Shown here piece by piece: positions 52,660-61,472 of a DNA stretch of 64,000 bases. The notes beneath the pieces are model-generated. The model saw only the letters and a list, made by a program, of their open reading frames with translations, ran no database searches and was not told the DNA's origin. This stretch comes from Foliimonas ilicis (GTDB lineage Bacteria > Pseudomonadota > Alphaproteobacteria > Rhizobiales > Rhizobiaceae), in assembly GCF_039939195.1 (NCBI RefSeq), contig NZ_JBDUUH010000016.1, positions 1 through 64,000 of the forward strand, given 5' to 3'. Each line of letters begins with the position of its first letter. Position 1 is the first letter of the stretch. The position numbers and the translations under genes are program-made.

Positions 52660-54225
52660 ATGCTCGATACATGGAATCTCCTTCTAAACGGCATAATGGC
52701 GGCTTCGACTCCGACCATCCTGATGGCGGTCCTGTTCGGTTCGCTGATCGGATTGTTCATTGGGGCACTTCCGGGCCTCGGCCCAACTGCGGGCGTCGCC
52801 ATCCTTCTGCCTGTCGCAGTCAGCTTCGATGGGACGGCGGCCATCGCGGCCCTGGGGGCAGTTTACTACGGTGCTCAGTACGGGGGAGCGGTGACCGCCA
52901 TTCTGCTCGGGATTCCCGGCGATGCTTCTGCCACCATGACGGCGATCGACGGCTACCAACTAGCCAAGAAAGGTAAAGCTGGCGCGGCGCTTAGCATGAG
53001 CGTCGCCGCCTCCTTCATCGGCGGGCTGATCGGGTTGGTCTTGCTCACTATCTTCGCCACCACGATCGCCCGTGCCGCCCTCGCGTTTGGCCCGTCCGAG
53101 ATGACCGCCCTAATGATCTTCTCACTGGCACTCGTGAGTGTGCTGGGTGGCATCGACCCGGTGAAGAGCTTCACCGCGCTGTTCCTGGGAGTTTTTGTCG
53201 GCACGATCGGGCTCGATCCGATCATGGCCGTTCCCCGGTTCACTTTCGGCGACGTGCGGCTGTTCGACGGGATCGACTTCTCAATCATGGCGGTCGGCCT
53301 CTTTGGCCTTGCGGAGATGTTCGCCTCGCCCAGCGCGGCGGCGGAGGACAAGGGTCAGATCGCCCGTTTCCGCTTGCGGGAGTTGATGCCTAATTTCCGT
53401 GACGTGGCGAAATGCTGGTCCCCTTTGACGTCCGGCTCGCTCATCGGCTTTTTCGTCGGGATCCTGCCGGGAGCCGGCGCCACAGCCTCAACGATGATCG
53501 CCTACGCCTTTGCAAAGCGCACCTCCAAGACTTCCGAGGTTTATGGTAAGGGCTCGCTCGAAGGTGTGGCATCCCCTGAGGCTGCCAACAACGCGGCATC
53601 CTACGGCAACATGATCCCTATGTTCGCGCTGGGAATCCCCGGATCGGGGACGACCGCCGTGCTGATGGGTGGTTTGTTAATGATCGGCCTCCAGCCAGGA
53701 CCGATGCTGTTCGCCACGCAGCCGGAGTTTGTCTGGACGATCTTCGGCAGCTTCTACATCGGCAACCTCGCTCTCGTGGCGATTACGATCGCGATGATCC
53801 CTCTCCTAGCCGCCTGCGCCTTTCTCAAACCTGGTTATCTCTATCCAGTCGTCGTCGGCGTAGTCGTGTTTGGCGTCTACTCGATCAATTATTCGATGTT
53901 CGACGTCGCGCTTACCATCGCTTTCGGGATGGTTGGCTATATTCTGGCCAAGCTCGAATATCCGCTGGTGCCCTTGGTGCTCGGCATGATCCTCGGCCCG
54001 CTTCTTGAACGCGGGATCCGTCGCACCCTCGTCTCGGCGCAGGGCGACATGACCGAGTTCGTCCACAGCCCGATCTCGATCATCCTCCTTTTGATGACCG
54101 TCGCGCTCATCGTTGTTCCGCTCCTGATGAGACCCAGGAGACTCGTGCAAATGGAAGGGAAGTCGACACTTGACCATCCCGCTGACGCTACAGACGCCGA
54201 CAACGTTCGAAAGGATGTGAAATGA
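52660..54225 (+). CDS. tctA: Tripartite tricarboxylate transporter large membrane subunit (TctA)
   Basis: A 521-residue membrane protein with about a dozen spans and the TctA hallmark GALPGLGPTAGVAILLPV near residue 37, repeated in the second half as GFFVGILPGAGATASTMIAY, reflecting the inverted internal repeat of the family. GGIPGSGTTAV-like text (LGIPGSGTTAVLMGG) is also present. AGGAGGA precedes the ATG. The stop overlaps the SDR start (ATGA). It is the channel subunit of the transporter. Confidence 0.93.
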   Translation: MLDTWNLLLNGIMAASTPTILMAVLFGSLIGLFIGALPGLGPTAGVAILLPVAVSFDGTAAIAALGAVYYGAQYGGAVTAILLGIPGDASATMTAIDGYQLAKKGKAGAALSMSVAASFIGGLIGLVLLTIFATTIARAALAFGPSEMTALMIFSLALVSVLGGIDPVKSFTALFLGVFVGTIGLDPIMAVPRFTFGDVRLFDGIDFSIMAVGLFGLAEMFASPSAAAEDKGQIARFRLRELMPNFRDVAKCWSPLTSGSLIGFFVGILPGAGATASTMIAYAFAKRTSKTSEVYGKGSLEGVASPEAANNAASYGNMIPMFALGIPGSGTTAVLMGGLLMIGLQPGPMLFATQPEFVWTIFGSFYIGNLALVAITIAMIPLLAACAFLKPGYLYPVVVGVVVFGVYSINYSMFDVALTIAFGMVGYILAKLEYPLVPLVLGMILGPLLERGIRRTLVSAQGDMTEFVHSPISIILLLMTVALIVVPLLMRPRRLVQMEGKSTLDHPADATDADNVRKDVK

Positions 54226-54995
54226 ACCTGGGACTGAACGACAAACGCGCACTCGTCCTCGGTGGCGGAGGCGGACTAGGCAGCGCGATCTCCGCGACGC
54301 TGGCCGCCGAAGGCGCAAGGGTAGCCATAGCCGACATCAGCGCGGAGGCAGTACGCGAGGCGGTCGAGGCGATCACCGCCGCCGGCGGACGCGCCACCGG
54401 AGTCCGGTGGGACCTCGGCGATATTGACGCCATTCCGGGCAAGATCGCCGAGGTCGGCGACGTAGACGTGCTCGTCGCGCTGACTGGCGGGCCTCCGTCG
54501 ACGACGGCGGGTGGCCAGAGCCCCGAAGTTTGGGGTATCTATTTCCGTTCGATGGTGCTGTCTGTCATTGCCATCACCGATGCTATTCTCCCCGGAATGC
54601 GCGAGCGTAGGTGGGGCCGAATCATTACCTCCACTTCATCAGGTATCGTCGCTCCGATCCCTAATCTCGGCATCTCCAACTCACTTCGGCTTTCACTAGT
54701 AGGGTGGTCGAAGACGCTCGCTGGCGAGGTCGGACGCGATGGCGTGACATCCAACATCGTACTGCCGGGGCGCATCGCGACCGGACGGATCACCTATCTC
54801 GACGAGCAGAAAGCCAAGCGCGAAGGCGTCGATGTTTTGGAGATCGCCCGACGAAGCACGGCCTCTATCCCGATCGGCCGTTACGGTGACCCGAAGGAAT
54901 ATGCGGACGTTGTCGCATTCCTCGCCAGCACGAAGGCCTCCTACGTAACCGGGTCGGTCATCCGCGTTGATGGCGGCCTGGTTCCCAATATCTGA
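54222..54995 (+). CDS. SDR-family oxidoreductase lacking the usual YxxxK
   Basis: A 257-residue SDR. Cofactor site LVLGGGGGLGSAIS and the tail TGSVIRVDGGLVPNI are normal. In the catalytic region Ser is present (TSTSSGIVAP), but where YxxxK is expected the text reads NLGISNSLRLSLVGWSKTL, so Tyr and Lys are replaced (Ser and Arg in my alignment). SDR subgroups with this change exist, and their activity is often unclear. It is coupled to TctA and followed by a cupin, so it may act on the imported acid or have a regulatory role. Confidence 0.85.
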   Translation: MNLGLNDKRALVLGGGGGLGSAISATLAAEGARVAIADISAEAVREAVEAITAAGGRATGVRWDLGDIDAIPGKIAEVGDVDVLVALTGGPPSTTAGGQSPEVWGIYFRSMVLSVIAITDAILPGMRERRWGRIITSTSSGIVAPIPNLGISNSLRLSLVGWSKTLAGEVGRDGVTSNIVLPGRIATGRITYLDEQKAKREGVDVLEIARRSTASIPIGRYGDPKEYADVVAFLASTKASYVTGSVIRVDGGLVPNI

Positions 54996-55013
54996 AGCGG
55001 AAAGGCCGCAGCC

Positions 55014-55382
55014 ATGATCATCGACTGGAACATCTATCCTCCCGTTCCTGGCATGCGGGCCGGCTCCGCGCGCCGGGGAATCTGCGGCGACAAGGTGTCC
55101 GCCGTACGGGTGGAAACGACGCCTGACGCAGAGTTCGACGGCAAAACCCATTGGCATGACAACGAGCAGCTCCTGGTCATGGTATCAGGCCAGGTTACCT
55201 TGACCGTCGACGGCAAGGTCTTTGATGCTCTTCCGGGAGACCTGGTCTTCTTTCCCGCAGGGTCCCGCCACGCTGCGGTCGGTTGTGGGCCAGAAGGCTG
55301 CGTTTACTATGAACTCTTCGCCCCCGCTCGACCGGATCAGTTGCCTGGATGGGTAGGCTCCTCGGTGCTTCGTTTTGAATAG
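55014..55382 (+). CDS. Cupin-domain protein
   Basis: A 122-residue single cupin: motif 1 HWHDNEQLLVMVSGQVTLTV supplies two His and a Glu, and motif 2 LPGDLVFFPAGSRHAAVG supplies the last His. The family includes small isomerases and regulators of sugar-acid metabolism. It is last in the operon, 18 bases after the SDR. Role inferred as handling of the transported carboxylate or a lactone derived from it. Confidence 0.85.
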   Translation: MIIDWNIYPPVPGMRAGSARRGICGDKVSAVRVETTPDAEFDGKTHWHDNEQLLVMVSGQVTLTVDGKVFDALPGDLVFFPAGSRHAAVGCGPEGCVYYELFAPARPDQLPGWVGSSVLRFE

Positions 55383-55617
55383 ATCACCGGATCTGCGCTG
55401 ACGCTGCTGGTATGCGTCAAGCCTATGGTCCGGCAATGCGTTCAAATGACGAGCAGACGGCCTGCAAGACCGGACAATTAGGCCGGCGGAGACTCTCGCC
55501 AAGCTTTAGTGGTCCCGAGCAGAACGATGAAATTCCCTAAGGTTGTTGATCGAGCACCGATGTCTGCGGCAATATGGGCAAGAAGAAGTTACAATGCGAC
55601 GAGAAAGCCGATAAGTG

Positions 55618-56295
55618 TCAACCTGTTGGATCAATCGCGGTTCGCAAAAGCTCCATATTCTGAAACGTCTTGGCGAAAGCAGCATCGATATGCGCTCGCA
55701 TCGTTTCACTTGCTAGTGTCGCATCACCTTGGGCGATTGCAGAGATAATCGCTTGATGTTCCTTGATTACCATTGCCTGACGCCCTGTGTCGCCAAGACT
55801 GATATATCTCATTCGTTGAAGTTGTGTCTTTGCTCTTTCGAGGACAGGCCACACCCCATCGCGTTTGCCTATTTCGAAAATAGTCCGGTGAAACTGTTCG
55901 TCGAGCCGATAAAATTCGGCCATTTCTCGCATTTGCCCGGCGATTGCAGTCTGTTGTCCGATGATTCGCTCCAGAGCCCGAAAATCTGACTTGCTTGCGC
56001 ATCGCGCCGCATCCTGAACGGCTTCGATTTCCAAGGCTATGCGAACGAATTGGGCGTCGCGCAGCATTCCAAGATTGATGCGCGAAACATATGTTCCTGA
56101 TCGTGGAATGACCTGAACCAACCCTTCATCGGCAAGTTTCAACAATGCCTCTCGAACGGGGGTTCTGCTGATTGATCGCTCCTGTGAGAGAAGCTTATCC
56201 GAAATAGGACTTCCGGGGGCGCGCCTTAAAGTGACGATTTCCTCGCGAAGCTGTGCATAAATTTCTTCACGCCCGCCATTGTTGCCGTCTACCAT
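55618..56295 (-). CDS. GntR-family regulator, FCD (FadR) subgroup
   Basis: A 225-residue regulator: winged HTH at ~12-75 (ISDKLLSQERSISRTPVREA, LADEGLVQVIPRSGTYV) and an all-helical FCD effector domain with the Arg/Asp/His metal set suggested by EFYRLDEQFHRTIFEIG and VIKEHQAII. It is divergent from the enolase-superfamily gene at 56424. The intergenic region holds two opposed copies of a 12-bp site, so repression of the right-hand operon and autoregulation are likely. Confidence 0.92.
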   Translation of the reverse strand: MVDGNNGGREEIYAQLREEIVTLRRAPGSPISDKLLSQERSISRTPVREALLKLADEGLVQVIPRSGTYVSRINLGMLRDAQFVRIALEIEAVQDAARCASKSDFRALERIIGQQTAIAGQMREMAEFYRLDEQFHRTIFEIGKRDGVWPVLERAKTQLQRMRYISLGDTGRQAMVIKEHQAIISAIAQGDATLASETMRAHIDAAFAKTFQNMELLRTAIDPTG

Positions 56296-56311
56296 AACTT
56301 TCCTGCATTAA

Positions 56312-56409
56312 TTGATATACTAGATTTTAAATTAAGCTCCATAAAATGTCTAGAAAAAAAGTGAAATCCCGTTGACTCAACATTAAAATCTCCATAACTG
56401 GTATATCAG
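56312..56409. promoter_or_regulatory. Paired 12-bp operators and promoter of the GntR-controlled operon
   Basis: TTGATATACTAG (56312-56323) and CTGGTATATCAG (56398-56409) are inverted copies of one site, CTrGTATATCAr. The first lies 16 bases upstream of the GntR start. The second lies 14 bases before the ATG at 56424 and overlaps the end of a promoter-like pair, TTGACT (56372-56377) and TAACTG (56395-56400), seventeen bases apart. This placement suits repression of both transcripts. Confidence 0.6.
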
Positions 56410-56423
56410 TTTTGGAGAGATTG

Positions 56424-57536
56424 ATGAAGATTATCAGTGTCACAGCAGAAGTGTTAGTCCGACAGCTCCGCCAGCCGTGGCGGATTGCGACCTCGTTAAT
56501 CACAAAATTGGAAGCGGTTTTGGTGAGAATCGAGACAGATGAGGGTATCGTTGGCTATGGCGAGTGTTGCTCACGCATCGGTCCGTCGGTCGCAATGAAC
56601 GTGATTGACGAGATTCTCGCACCTCTATTGGTGGGGCAGGACCCGGCAGACATTGGTGCGCATTGGGAGCGCATGTTCAGCACTCTTCGTTTCCGCGGAC
56701 ATACTCGAGGGTTTTTGATTGAGGCCATAAGTGGAGTCGATATCGCTCTGTGGGATATTGCGGGGCAAAGGGCGACCCAACCCATTGGCAGACTTTTGCA
56801 CGGCATGAACCACAAGGTTCTTCCGGCGTACGCATCCTCAATTCTCATCAATTCCCCTGACATGATGGCCGAAGAAGCCTTCCGTCTGGTTGAGCAGGGT
56901 TATTCCGCCATCAAGATCAAGATTTCCGGCAAAGTCACACAGGATGTCGCGCGAGTTGCTGCAGTCAGGGAGGCAGCCCCAGACATTATGCTTTTTGCTG
57001 ACGCGAATTCGGGCTTTACCGCTCCAGATGCAATTGCCTTTTCGCGCAAGGTTGAACGCTACGACTTATATTTCTTGGAAGAGCCGCTGCCTCTCGACGA
57101 TATTCCGGGATACCGGCGGCTGCGTGCAGCAACGGGGCAGCGCGTTGCTCTGGGCGAAGGCGAGTTCCACAGTTTCGGAATTAGGTCATTCCTTGAAGAG
57201 GGCCTGATCGATCTCGTGCAACCGAATGTAACCCGCGCTGGCGGCATTACAGGCTGCCTTCGTATTGCAGCGACAGCGCACGCGTTCAATCTACCTATCG
57301 CGCTTCACACAGGTGCATCTGGGCCTGTATGCATGGCCGCAACTTTGCAGCTGGCATCTTCCCTACCTGGGACCTTCATGCACGAGCATATGTATCTGGA
57401 TAATCCGTTTGTTGACTTTTTCGAAACGCCTCTTCCTGTGCCCGAGGCTGGTGAAATTGCCGTACCGCAAGCGCCCGGATTAGGCGTTCCGATTGCCTGT
57501 ACGGCTTATCCTGCGAATGGAGTCGCCGACACCTGA
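56424..57536 (+). CDS. Enolase-superfamily enzyme (mandelate racemase/MLE family)
   Basis: A 370-residue protein with the canonical sites: KIKISGK (KxK base), Asp in LFADANSGF, Glu in FLEEPLPLDD, Glu in ALGEGEFHSF, and His in ALHTGASGPV. The first helix bundle (PWRIATSLITKLEAVLVRIE) matches the capping domain. These enzymes dehydrate or racemise sugar acids or cycloisomerise lactones. ATG 56424 follows GGAGAG; an earlier in-frame ATG at 56412 is less likely. It leads an operon with its own ABC importer. Confidence 0.9.
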   Translation: MKIISVTAEVLVRQLRQPWRIATSLITKLEAVLVRIETDEGIVGYGECCSRIGPSVAMNVIDEILAPLLVGQDPADIGAHWERMFSTLRFRGHTRGFLIEAISGVDIALWDIAGQRATQPIGRLLHGMNHKVLPAYASSILINSPDMMAEEAFRLVEQGYSAIKIKISGKVTQDVARVAAVREAAPDIMLFADANSGFTAPDAIAFSRKVERYDLYFLEEPLPLDDIPGYRRLRAATGQRVALGEGEFHSFGIRSFLEEGLIDLVQPNVTRAGGITGCLRIAATAHAFNLPIALHTGASGPVCMAATLQLASSLPGTFMHEHMYLDNPFVDFFETPLPVPEAGEIAVPQAPGLGVPIACTAYPANGVADT

Positions 57537-57586
57537 TTCCTAACGATGGGTTCGTCGTAATGAAATGAAGCTGAATGGAGGAGAAC

Positions 57587-58597
57587 ATGCTTCGATTAAA
57601 GACAGTACTAACAGCACTCGCATTCTCTGCCGCCGCCGTGACACCGCTGCTTGCGGAAGATCTGACGATTTACTCTCATTGGCCGCGAGAGCGGATTGAA
57701 GCGCTGGTCAAGGCTTTCAATGAAGTGCATCCTGAGGTGAATGTTCAGTACTTTCGTTCAGGAAATGCTGCATTAGCTACAATCTTTACGACCGAGATGG
57801 AGCAGGATGTAGGACGGGCCGATTATATTACGTCGGACGTCGACTTCATGGAGCAATTCAAAGATGCAGGCTACCTGGAAGCAAACCGACCGTCTTCTGT
57901 CGACGAATTGGTGCCAGAGGCAACTGATCCTGACGGTTATTGGGTGCCAATTGATTTTTCACCCTATGTGATGGTCTACAATACCAAGTTCGTCTCTGAA
58001 GCCGACGCGCCCAAGGCGTGGAAGGATCTGCTTGATCCGAAGTGGAAAGGCAAGATCGGAATGGCCGACCCACGTTTAGCGGGAGGCGCACAGATCCCGA
58101 TCCGTTACTGGACCGAGAACCTTCGTGAACGCTTTGGCGAGCCGCCTTTTGGTTGGGACTTCATTAACAAATTCGCTGCTCAGGATTTGGTCCTCACGAC
58201 CGGTCATCCCCAACTTGCGGACTTTGTCGTGACCGGAGAAGTCTGGATTGCGGCTTCCATTGGAATAGCCAATCTTAAGACAGCTTACGAAAACAACGAG
58301 CCCGTCAAGATCGTCTGGCCTGAAGAGGGATCACCTGGAAACATCATTGCGGCAGCAATTGTTAAGGGCGCCAAAAATCACGACTCGGCGGTCAAGATGC
58401 ATGAGTTTCTCGCATCTATTGGGGGCCAGACATTTCTGTCAGAGGTTGTTGGTCACACGCCTTCGAATCCGAAAGCACCCTTTAAAGCGCCTGATGGAAG
58501 GACACTCGACACCGTAAAACGTGAACTTGTGTCCATCCCCCCTGCAATGCGCGACGAGAACACCAAAAAGCTAATCGCTGCAGTGGAAGCCAACTAA
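57587..58597 (+). CDS. ABC transporter substrate-binding protein (AfuA/family 1 type)
   Basis: A 336-residue periplasmic protein: signal peptide (LTALAFSAAAVTPLLA, cut near LAED), then LTIYSHWPRERIEALVKAFN, SDVDFMEQFKDAG and WPEEGSPGNIIAA, matching the AfuA/FbpA-like group that binds iron, phosphorylated sugars or sugar acids. GGAGGAG lies just before ATG 57587. It belongs with the large permease and ATPase that follow. Because iron-binding tyrosines are not obvious, an organic ligand is more likely. Confidence 0.88.
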   Translation: MLRLKTVLTALAFSAAAVTPLLAEDLTIYSHWPRERIEALVKAFNEVHPEVNVQYFRSGNAALATIFTTEMEQDVGRADYITSDVDFMEQFKDAGYLEANRPSSVDELVPEATDPDGYWVPIDFSPYVMVYNTKFVSEADAPKAWKDLLDPKWKGKIGMADPRLAGGAQIPIRYWTENLRERFGEPPFGWDFINKFAAQDLVLTTGHPQLADFVVTGEVWIAASIGIANLKTAYENNEPVKIVWPEEGSPGNIIAAAIVKGAKNHDSAVKMHEFLASIGGQTFLSEVVGHTPSNPKAPFKAPDGRTLDTVKRELVSIPPAMRDENTKKLIAAVEAN

Positions 58598-58674
58598 GCT
58601 GGCGGTGGCGTCGATCCAATGAGTCAGCTGCGAGCGACGTCGCTGTTCTCTACGCGCGCAATCTTGGAATCCCC

Positions 58675-60369
58675 ATGAACGCTTTACGGAAATTTGAGCC
58701 GATATATATCTTGTGGGCAGCAGTTATTGTATTCGTTGTAGCCGCAATTCTGATCCCGCTAGCCTATCTCCTGGCAGCCTCCATAACTGGAGAGTCAGGT
58801 ATATTCGGGCACTACGTCCGCACCTTATCCACCCCTGGAACGGTGCGCGCAGCGGTCAACACCTTGATCTATGTAGGCGGTGTTAGTGCACTGAGCGTTA
58901 TAGTTGGTGTGCCGTTAGCGTTCTTGGTGGAACGTGTAAATATCGCACCTTCGGCGGCCAAGTTGTTGCGCCTCTCGATTATAGCAACAGTGGTCACGCC
59001 AGGATTTCTCATGGCAATGGCCTATGTAAATCTTCTTGGCCCCAACGCTGGCGTCATCAATGTCTGGCTGCGAGACTTGTTTGGGCTCGGCATCAGCAAA
59101 GGCCCGATCAACATTTTCTCCCTACCTGGCGTACTGCTCCTGGGTACGCAGAGTGCGGTTGCTTTTGTATTTTTGGTAACGTCGGCTTCATTAGCCAAGA
59201 TGAATCCAGAGTTCGAGGAAGCATCAGAAATCACCGGTGCCGGTCGGCTGAGGACCATTACACGCATCACCCTGCCACTTGTTCGCAACGCCATCTACGC
59301 AGGCGCACTGGTCTCTCTGGCAGGTGCGCTCACTGATTATGGCGTACCGCACATGCTGGGATACACCGTTCTGACCTTGCGGATCCGCGAGTATATGTTG
59401 GGTGGAGATTTTGCGGGCGCTGCAGCAGTTTCAATGCTTCTCGTGGCGTTTTCTATTTTCGTACTCGCTCTCTACCGTCGTTCAATCCGTGGAAACAACT
59501 TTGCCATTGTCGGCGGCAAAGGGTACCAACCTAAGAAAATCGACATTGGAGCATGGCGTTGGGCGTTCAATGCCTTTGCAGTAATCTATGTGTGTGTGAC
59601 CATAATCGTACCTGTCGCCGGACTGGTAATGGTGTCATTCCTTCGCAGTCTGGGTCGTGGGTTCTCCGTAGATAACCTGACGACGCGGCACTACTACAAC
59701 ATTCTGTTTCGTGATGACCTAGCGTTCCGTTCGTTCATAAACAGCATGTTGTTGTCAATTTCGACAGCAGTCGTCGCTTCGCTGCTTGCGCTGGTTATTG
59801 CCTATCTGATCGTACGACGACGCAATATTCTGACCTCGGCCCTGGATTATCTTTCCGTCCTGCCCACAGGGATCGCAGGTACGGCGCTGGCGGTTGCAAT
59901 TATTTTGACCGTAACCAACGCACCATTTGCAACGCTCTCCCTCTATGGAACATTGTGGGTGCTTTTCATCGCTTATTTTATCCGCAACTTTCCACTGGCG
60001 GTGCGTCCCATACAAACCACGATCATGCAACTTTCTCCCGAACTGGAGGAGGCCGCACGCCTTGCCGGCGCTTCATGGTTGCATTCCACACGAACCATTA
60101 TCGTGCCGCTGATCCTGCCTGGTATCCTGGCTGGTGCAGTGCTTGTTTTCCTGGCATCGCTGACAGAGGTTTCTGCCTCCATCATTCTCCGTCATATCGG
60201 AACCGACACTGTTTCGACCGCGATTCTCGACATCTGGGACTCGGGCGGCGGCTATCAGCAAGCGTCAGCTTTCGCTGTCTGCATATTCGTGACGATGGTC
60301 GCAATCGCGCTGCTCGCCCAGTTGGCGCAGCGTAAATCCAAACTAACGGACCAAGATTTTGGGAGATGA
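58675..60369 (+). CDS. ABC transporter permease, two fused halves (FbpB/AfuB-like)
   Basis: A 564-residue membrane protein made of two permease halves of about six helices each, with two EAA loops: EEASEITGAGRLRTITRITL in the first half and EEAARLAGASWLHSTRTIIV in the second. The fused layout is typical of FbpB/AfuB importers. It lies 77 bases after the binding-protein gene. Its stop overlaps the ATPase start (ATGA). Confidence 0.92.
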   Translation: MNALRKFEPIYILWAAVIVFVVAAILIPLAYLLAASITGESGIFGHYVRTLSTPGTVRAAVNTLIYVGGVSALSVIVGVPLAFLVERVNIAPSAAKLLRLSIIATVVTPGFLMAMAYVNLLGPNAGVINVWLRDLFGLGISKGPINIFSLPGVLLLGTQSAVAFVFLVTSASLAKMNPEFEEASEITGAGRLRTITRITLPLVRNAIYAGALVSLAGALTDYGVPHMLGYTVLTLRIREYMLGGDFAGAAAVSMLLVAFSIFVLALYRRSIRGNNFAIVGGKGYQPKKIDIGAWRWAFNAFAVIYVCVTIIVPVAGLVMVSFLRSLGRGFSVDNLTTRHYYNILFRDDLAFRSFINSMLLSISTAVVASLLALVIAYLIVRRRNILTSALDYLSVLPTGIAGTALAVAIILTVTNAPFATLSLYGTLWVLFIAYFIRNFPLAVRPIQTTIMQLSPELEEAARLAGASWLHSTRTIIVPLILPGILAGAVLVFLASLTEVSASIILRHIGTDTVSTAILDIWDSGGGYQQASAFAVCIFVTMVAIALLAQLAQRKSKLTDQDFGR

Positions 60370-61472
60370 GTATGGCTATTGGCCAGCTGACTATCAGCAA
60401 TCTGCACAAACACTATAATACGTTTCGAGCGGTTGAGGACGTGAACCTGAGCGTTCCGCCCGGATCCTTTCTTTCACTGCTTGGCCCATCAGGTTGCGGT
60501 AAGACGACCACGCTTCGGATGATTGCAGGTTTTATCCACCCAACGATTGGTGAAATCGAAGTCGATGGCGAAGTCGTCTCAAGCGCAGACTTCGTCTTGC
60601 CTGCAGAAAAACGACAAATGGGTATGGTGTTCCAGAGCTATGCTGTCTGGCCCCATATGTCTGTTTTCGAAAACGTGGCCTATGGATTGCGCACGCGGCG
60701 GACCGCTGATGCGGAACTGAAGCGTCGCGTGAATGAAGCTATAGAAATCGTTGGTCTCAAGGGACAGGAGCAGAAGTTCTCGAGTCAGCTATCAGGCGGA
60801 CAGCAGCAGCGCGTTGCCCTGGCAAGAGCGGTGGTGACCGAGCCACGCATTCTGTTGCTTGACGAGCCGCTCTCAAATCTTGACGCTAAATTGCGCGAAT
60901 CCATGCGCATCGAGTTGAAGCGACTGCAACGGAAACTGGGTATCACTGCGATCTTCGTCACCCACAATCAGGAGGAAGCTCTGCTTCTTTCGGATCAGAT
61001 CGCGGTTATGAGCCAAGGGCGGGTGATCGAACTCTGCGGACCGCACGATCTCTACGAAAAACCTCGTACTAGGATGGTGGCCGAATTCGTTGGATTATCC
61101 AACATTATCCCCGGCAGCGTCACCGCAATACGTGGCAACTTCGCCACCCTGGAGACGCCTATTGGCAAGATCGAAAGCCTTGCTCCTCACTTGGCATCGG
61201 ATGAGAAGCCGGACGGTAGATTTGCGCTTCTTGTCAGGCCGGAATCGATCGAACTCTGGCAGGATCCCGGTGAAGGACGCCATCGTGGGCGAATTGTCGA
61301 GGCACTCTATAACGGCAACATCATTGATTATCTGGTGAAGCTGGAGGCTGGCGACCTGTCGCTACGCATCCAGCAATTTGCCCCTCAGCGACACGCAGAT
61401 GGAGACACGATCTTCGTCGGAATACCAAAAAACGGCATCACAGTGGTGGAAGATTATGCAACTAAAATCTAA
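60366..61472 (+). CDS. ABC transporter ATP-binding protein (FbpC/PotA-like)
   Basis: A 368-residue ATPase: Walker A GPSGCGKTT, Q-loop VFQSYAVWPHMSV, LSGGQQQRVALARAV, Walker B ILLLDEPLSNLD and VTHNQEEAL. The C-terminal TOBE-like part (LLVRPESIELW) is present. ATG 60366 overlaps the permease stop; a second ATG two codons later is equally possible. It powers the importer of this operon. Confidence 0.92.
   Translation: MSMAIGQLTISNLHKHYNTFRAVEDVNLSVPPGSFLSLLGPSGCGKTTTLRMIAGFIHPTIGEIEVDGEVVSSADFVLPAEKRQMGMVFQSYAVWPHMSVFENVAYGLRTRRTADAELKRRVNEAIEIVGLKGQEQKFSSQLSGGQQQRVALARAVVTEPRILLLDEPLSNLDAKLRESMRIELKRLQRKLGITAIFVTHNQEEALLLSDQIAVMSQGRVIELCGPHDLYEKPRTRMVAEFVGLSNIIPGSVTAIRGNFATLETPIGKIESLAPHLASDEKPDGRFALLVRPESIELWQDPGEGRHRGRIVEALYNGNIIDYLVKLEAGDLSLRIQQFAPQRHADGDTIFVGIPKNGITVVEDYATKI

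Noticed and set aside
57587..61472. Ferric iron importer as a firm call
   Set aside because: The subunits resemble Fbp/Afu proteins, but the operon enzymes act on organic acids and the binding protein lacks obvious iron-binding tyrosine motifs.
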